A DNA stretch of 9,412 nt, from positions 1-9,412 of the forward strand of contig JACQDO010000383.1 in the NCBI GenBank assembly GCA_016201085.1, written 5' to 3'. Of the stretch, positions 6,988-9,412 are shown piece by piece. Under the pieces are notes generated by a model that was given only the letters and a program-made list of their open reading frames with translations, searched no databases and was not told the origin of the DNA. Position numbers and translations under genes: made by a program. Each line of letters opens with the position of its first letter. Position 1 is the first letter of the stretch. Source of the stretch: Hyphomicrobiales bacterium. Its GTDB lineage: Bacteria; Pseudomonadota; Alphaproteobacteria; Rhizobiales; Xanthobacteraceae.

Positions 6988-7084
6988 CCTCATCCTGAGG
7001 AGCGCTCCAAAGGAGCGCGTCTCGAAGGACGAGGCCGCCCCCATCCTTCGAGACGGGCGCAAATGCGCCCTCCTCAGGACGAGG
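6988..7084. repeat. Palindromic cross-shaped element, family 1, copy C
   Basis: 97 bp with 15-bp ends (6988-7002 and 7070-7084); the right end has one change (GGACGAGG) that leaves a G-T-type pair. Side hairpin 1 is gcgctcc-aaa-ggagcgc (7002-7018), the central stem pairs CGTCTCGAAGGA (from 7018) with TCCTTCGAGACG (to 7055), and side hairpin 2 is gggcgc-aaat-gcgccc (7055-7070). It lies between the DUF2244 stop and the Ada-type gene's start, so it is in the leader or the separator of that - strand pair. Confidence 0.92.
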
Positions 7085-7100
7085 GCGGAATGAGGCTCGT

Positions 7101-7613
7101 TCAAGAAATAACCGTCCGCGTCGGCCCGCGCCTGGCCTCGCTCAGCGCGTTGCCAAGCTCGGCCGCGAAGCTCGCCTTCTCGTCCGGGCTCAGGAAACTC
7201 GCGATTGGCAACTGCTTGCCGCGCGAGACCAGCAGCAGCCGCTCGATGCCGTATTCCTCGTGCGCGACCTTGTCGAGCTTAACCCAGAGCGGATTGAGCA
7301 CCCATTCGCGCACCCGCCCGCGATGGCTGACCTTGCGCACGGTGAGGCGCGAGGACGTAACCTCGACCTCCTCGTAGGCCAGCGCGTGCAGGTAGTTGAG
7401 CCGGAACGCCCAATAGAGCAGCAGCACGTCGAGGCCGAAGAAGCCGAACACCGGCCAGGCGCCGGTGATCATGAACAGCATGCCGGTGACGAAGCTGACC
7501 GCGCCGAACGCCAGCATCAGCACCAGGAAACCGACACGGCCGAGCGAGCGGTGCGGCGTGATCACCGCGGAAAAGATGGTCGGCTCGAGCGGGTCGAGAT
7601 TGTCGGCTGACAT
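7101..7613 (-). CDS. DUF2244 domain membrane protein
   Basis: A 170-residue protein recognised as DUF2244, a family of small inner-membrane proteins common in alphaproteobacteria with no assigned biochemical role. The N-terminal 25 residues (with TPHRSLGRVGF leading into the membrane) are followed by two hydrophobic helices at about 26-49 and 52-72. A soluble C-terminal domain then contains YEEVEVTSSRLTVRKV, WVLNPLWVKLDK and FLSPDEKASFAAEL, which suggests a hairpin in the membrane with the larger domain on one side. The start ATG (7611-7613) is only 21 bp from the start of divergent nth, so the two genes must share or overlap their promoters. In related genomes I recall DUF2244 next to nth; that recollection is unverified. 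Confidence 0.85.
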   Translation of the reverse strand: MSADNLDPLEPTIFSAVITPHRSLGRVGFLVLMLAFGAVSFVTGMLFMITGAWPVFGFFGLDVLLLYWAFRLNYLHALAYEEVEVTSSRLTVRKVSHRGRVREWVLNPLWVKLDKVAHEEYGIERLLLVSRGKQLPIASFLSPDEKASFAAELGNALSEARRGPTRTVIS

Positions 7614-7628
7614 GGCACTCAGTATACC
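7600..7628 (+). promoter_or_regulatory. Putative nth promoter overlapping a divergent -10 for DUF2244
   Basis: TTGTCG (7600-7605), a 17-bp spacer and TATACC (7623-7628) make a plausible + strand promoter that would start transcription near 7635, the first base of the nth ATG. The same palindrome GTATAC (7622-7627) read on the - strand gives TATACT (7626-7621), ending 7 bp before the DUF2244 ATG; no good -35 was found for that direction. Neither gene has a clear ribosome site, consistent with leaderless messages. Boxes are seen; activity is inferred. Confidence 0.4.
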
Positions 7629-7634
7629 GAAACC

Positions 7635-8378
7635 ATGGCGAAGAAATCGACCCGCAAACCACCCGCTCGCAAAGACTTGAAAGCGCGCAAACCGGCCAAG
7701 GCCGCTGCCAAGCCCGCGTCAGTCGCGTCAAAGCCCTGGAGCGCGGCGCAGATCACGGAAGCGTTCCGCCGCTTGCGCGCCGCCAATCCGGAACCGAAGG
7801 GCGAGTTGCAGCACATCAATCCGTTCACGCTGCTGGTGGCGGTGGTGCTGTCCGCGCAGGCCACCGATGCCGGCGTCAACAAGGCGACGCCGGCGCTGTT
7901 CGCGCTTGCCGACACGCCGGAAAAGATGGTGGCGCTCGGCGAGGAGCGCGTGCGCGATCTGGTCAAGACCATCGGGCTGTTCCGCACCAAGGCCAAGAAC
8001 GTGGTCGAGCTGTCGCGCCGGCTGATCGCCGAGCATGGCGGGCAGGTGCCGCATTCGCGCGAGGCGCTGGAGGCGCTGCCCGGCGTCGGCCGCAAGACCG
8101 CCAATGTCGTGCTCAACATCGCTTTCGGCGAGCCGACCATCGCGGTCGACACCCACATCTTCCGCGTCGGCAACCGCACCGGTCTGGCACCGGGAAAAGA
8201 TCCGTTCGCGGTCGAGCAGAAATTGGAAGCTGCGGTGCCGGCCGAATTCAAGCGCCACGCCCACCACTGGCTCATCCTGCACGGACGCTACACTTGCGTC
8301 GCGCGCAAGCCGTTGTGCGAGAAGTGCATCATCGCCGATCTGTGCCAGTGGCCGGGGAAAATTGTCGCCTCACCCTGA
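7635..8378 (+). CDS. nth: Endonuclease III (DNA glycosylase / AP lyase)
   Basis: Base-excision repair enzyme that removes oxidised pyrimidines and cuts at the resulting abasic site. The 247-residue protein has LLVAVVLSAQATD (66-78), the helix-hairpin-helix LPGVGRKTANVVLN (148-161) with catalytic Lys154, VDTHIFRV with catalytic Asp172, and the four cysteines of the [4Fe-4S] loop at 221, 228, 231 and 237 (C-x6-C-x2-C-x5-C). Residues 1-34 are a Lys/Ala/Pro-rich basic extension not present in E. coli Nth, probably flexible and DNA-contacting. The stop TGA (8376-8378) and the last residues (Ser-Pro and part of Ala) lie inside the palindromic repeat that follows. Confidence 0.97.
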   Translation: MAKKSTRKPPARKDLKARKPAKAAAKPASVASKPWSAAQITEAFRRLRAANPEPKGELQHINPFTLLVAVVLSAQATDAGVNKATPALFALADTPEKMVALGEERVRDLVKTIGLFRTKAKNVVELSRRLIAEHGGQVPHSREALEALPGVGRKTANVVLNIAFGEPTIAVDTHIFRVGNRTGLAPGKDPFAVEQKLEAAVPAEFKRHAHHWLILHGRYTCVARKPLCEKCIIADLCQWPGKIVASP

Positions 8379-8460
8379 GGAGCGCTCGAAGAGCGCGTCT
8401 CGAAGGGTGGGACGCCCTCATCCTTCGAGACGCCGGCTTTGCCGGCTCCTCAGGATGAGG
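8368..8460. repeat. Palindromic cross-shaped element, family 1, copy D
   Basis: 93 bp with 15-bp ends (8368-8382 and 8446-8460); the left end has one change (CCTCACCCTGAGG). Side hairpin 1 is gcgctc-gaa-gagcgc (8382-8396), the central stem pairs CGTCTCGAAGG with CCTTCGAGACG (ending 8432), and side hairpin 2 is gccggc-ttt-gccggc (8432-8446). Unlike copies A-C it overlaps coding sequence at both ends: it supplies the stop of nth and, on the other strand, the stop of the EI24/CysZ-like gene. Confidence 0.92.
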
Positions 8461-9187
8461 TCGGTCGCTCAATCAACTCCACGCGCTTGCCGCTCATGCG
8501 CTTGTGGATGTGCACCATGTAGGCCATGGCGAAGATCGGCGTGGCCAGATTGACGATCGGGATCGACACGAACAGCGCGATCGCCAGGCCGGCGAGGAAA
8601 ACGTAGGTCGCGTTGCTTTTGCGCAGCGCCTTGGCTTCGGCCGGCGGGCGGAAGCGCATGGCGGCGAGTGTGAAATATTCACGGCCGAGCAGATAGGCAT
8701 TGGCCAGCAACAGGATCACCACGCCGAGCCCGGCAAGCAGTACGAAGGGCAGCGCGCACAGATAGACCACGAGCGCGAGCGCCGCGAACTTCACGCCTTC
8801 GATCAGCGCGCGCAAGAACGGCAGCGCGCGGCCGGGCGGTTCGGCCGGATAATGCTGGCGCTCGACGGCGTCCGCCACCTCGTCGACGAAGAAGCTGCCG
8901 ACGAAGGCGGTGACCGCCGGCATCAGGAACAGCGCGCCGGTGACGATGCCGAGGCTCGCCACGATCGACAGCACCCAGGCAAGCGACGCCCAGGCCGCGT
9001 GCGGCGCCACGCCGGAGGTCTGTTCGGCCCAGCTCGCGCCGCTTGCGGCGAGTGCGGCGAACAAGCGGTTGAGCACGATGCCGACGATCACGATCAGCAG
9101 CAGCGCCAGGCCGATGGCCTTGAACAGCACGCGGCGCAGCGGCTGGGTGCACATCTGCGCCAGGGCTTTGACGGCGGCATCGATCAT
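8450..9187 (-). CDS. EI24 / CysZ-like integral membrane protein
   Basis: A 245-residue polytopic inner-membrane protein of the EI24 (Pfam) family, which includes the sulfate transporter CysZ. Hydrophobic segments lie at about 24-44, 66-95, 132-166 (probably two passes or a re-entrant hairpin) and 195-225. The family signature is visible: NAYLLGREYFTLAAMRFR (163-180), an LRKSN link, then the closing hydrophobic hairpin with IPIVNLATP. Sulfate transport is possible but not shown: many alphaproteobacterial members are of unknown function and no cysteine-synthesis gene is in view. ATG 9187 was chosen because the family usually begins near MIDAAVKAL; an in-frame TTG at 9223 would add 12 residues. 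Neither has a good ribosome site. Its stop (8450-8452) lies in palindromic copy D. Confidence 0.8.
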   Translation of the reverse strand: MIDAAVKALAQMCTQPLRRVLFKAIGLALLLIVIVGIVLNRLFAALAASGASWAEQTSGVAPHAAWASLAWVLSIVASLGIVTGALFLMPAVTAFVGSFFVDEVADAVERQHYPAEPPGRALPFLRALIEGVKFAALALVVYLCALPFVLLAGLGVVILLLANAYLLGREYFTLAAMRFRPPAEAKALRKSNATYVFLAGLAIALFVSIPIVNLATPIFAMAYMVHIHKRMSGKRVELIERPTSS

Positions 9188-9232
9188 GCCGACAGAGGTA
9201 AAGGGGCCGAATGCGAAGGGCAAGGCCGCCGG

Positions 9233-9412
9233 TTAAGCCGGCGACAGGGTCTCGTCGTCAGCCGACTGCATCGTCACCAGCGACATCAGCTCGTCGCCTT
9301 CGTCGAACGGCAGGTCGGACCAGGCCATCGCCTTGTAGTCGAAGCCCTTGACCAGCGTCGGCTTCACCACCTCGAAATAGGGCGAGATGTCGAAATCGCG
9401 CGGGGCATAGAG
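9233..9412 (-). CDS. Unrecognised protein, C-terminal 59 residues only
   Basis: An open - strand frame runs from the window edge to a TAA (9233-9235). The visible residues begin LYAPRDFDISPYFEVV, continue with TLVKGFDYKAMAWSDLPFDE and end QSADDETLSPA. It is acidic, with no membrane segment. I do not recognise the family. Coding is supported by an uninterrupted frame of 59 codons with GC-rich third positions like the neighbours, and by its position 45 bp upstream of the EI24/CysZ-like gene on the same strand, which suggests one transcript. No function is proposed. Confidence 0.65.
   Translation of the reverse strand, partial: LYAPRDFDISPYFEVVKPTLVKGFDYKAMAWSDLPFDEGDELMSLVTMQSADDETLSPA

Noticed and set aside
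4171..8460. Repeats considered as a CRISPR array
   Set aside because: The copies are 0.9-1.8 kb apart with genes between them, are palindromic throughout, and there are no short spacers or cas genes.
1..9412. Search for a defence system, phage or transposase gene
   Set aside because: All recognisable genes are housekeeping or repair genes in a familiar order; no integrase, transposase, nuclease-effector or toxin motif was seen.

Overview
The window is a GC-rich, densely packed chromosomal segment. The gene content and order (dnaK-dnaJ-pmtA-FMN reductase-pyrF-DUF1330-dapB-gpmA, then an Ada-type methyltransferase, DUF2244, nth and an EI24/CysZ-like gene) point to an alphaproteobacterium of the Hyphomicrobiales, close to the Bradyrhizobium / Rhodopseudomonas / Pseudolabrys group. 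A phospholipid N-methyltransferase next to dnaJ, the short 206-residue GpmA, and palindromic intergenic repeats of the kind seen in that group all fit. The taxonomic call is inference from family knowledge; no search was run.

Layout. The + strand begins inside the end of dnaK, followed by a strong hairpin and dnaJ. The 3' end of dnaJ is disrupted by a perfect 25-bp tandem duplication that shifts the frame near codon 346. Next come pmtA (phosphatidylcholine synthesis), an NADPH-dependent FMN reductase, pyrF (UMP synthesis), a DUF1330 protein, dapB (lysine/diaminopimelate synthesis) and gpmA (glycolysis). On the - strand, converging on gpmA, are an Ada/Ogt-type DNA alkylation-repair gene and, upstream of it, a DUF2244 membrane protein. 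nth (endonuclease III, + strand) diverges from DUF2244 across only 21 bp. nth converges with an EI24/CysZ-like membrane protein (- strand), whose upstream neighbour is an unrecognised gene cut by the window edge.

The genes are mostly housekeeping: protein folding, lipid methylation, pyrimidine and lysine synthesis, glycolysis and base repair. They do not form one pathway. Two DNA-repair genes (Ada-like and nth) lie within 2 kb of each other on opposite strands.

The most distinctive content is intergenic. Between 2976 and 8461 every non-coding gap longer than about 100 bp, and the nth/EI24 junction, is filled by a palindromic element: four copies of one family (93-99 bp), one copy of a second family (107 bp), and one probably composite copy of a third (145 bp). 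The four-copy family folds as a cross, with an outer stem, two side hairpins and a central stem. The side hairpins differ in sequence between copies yet stay self-complementary. One copy supplies the stop codons of both convergent genes flanking it. No phage, IS transposase, CRISPR array, tRNA or rRNA was seen.
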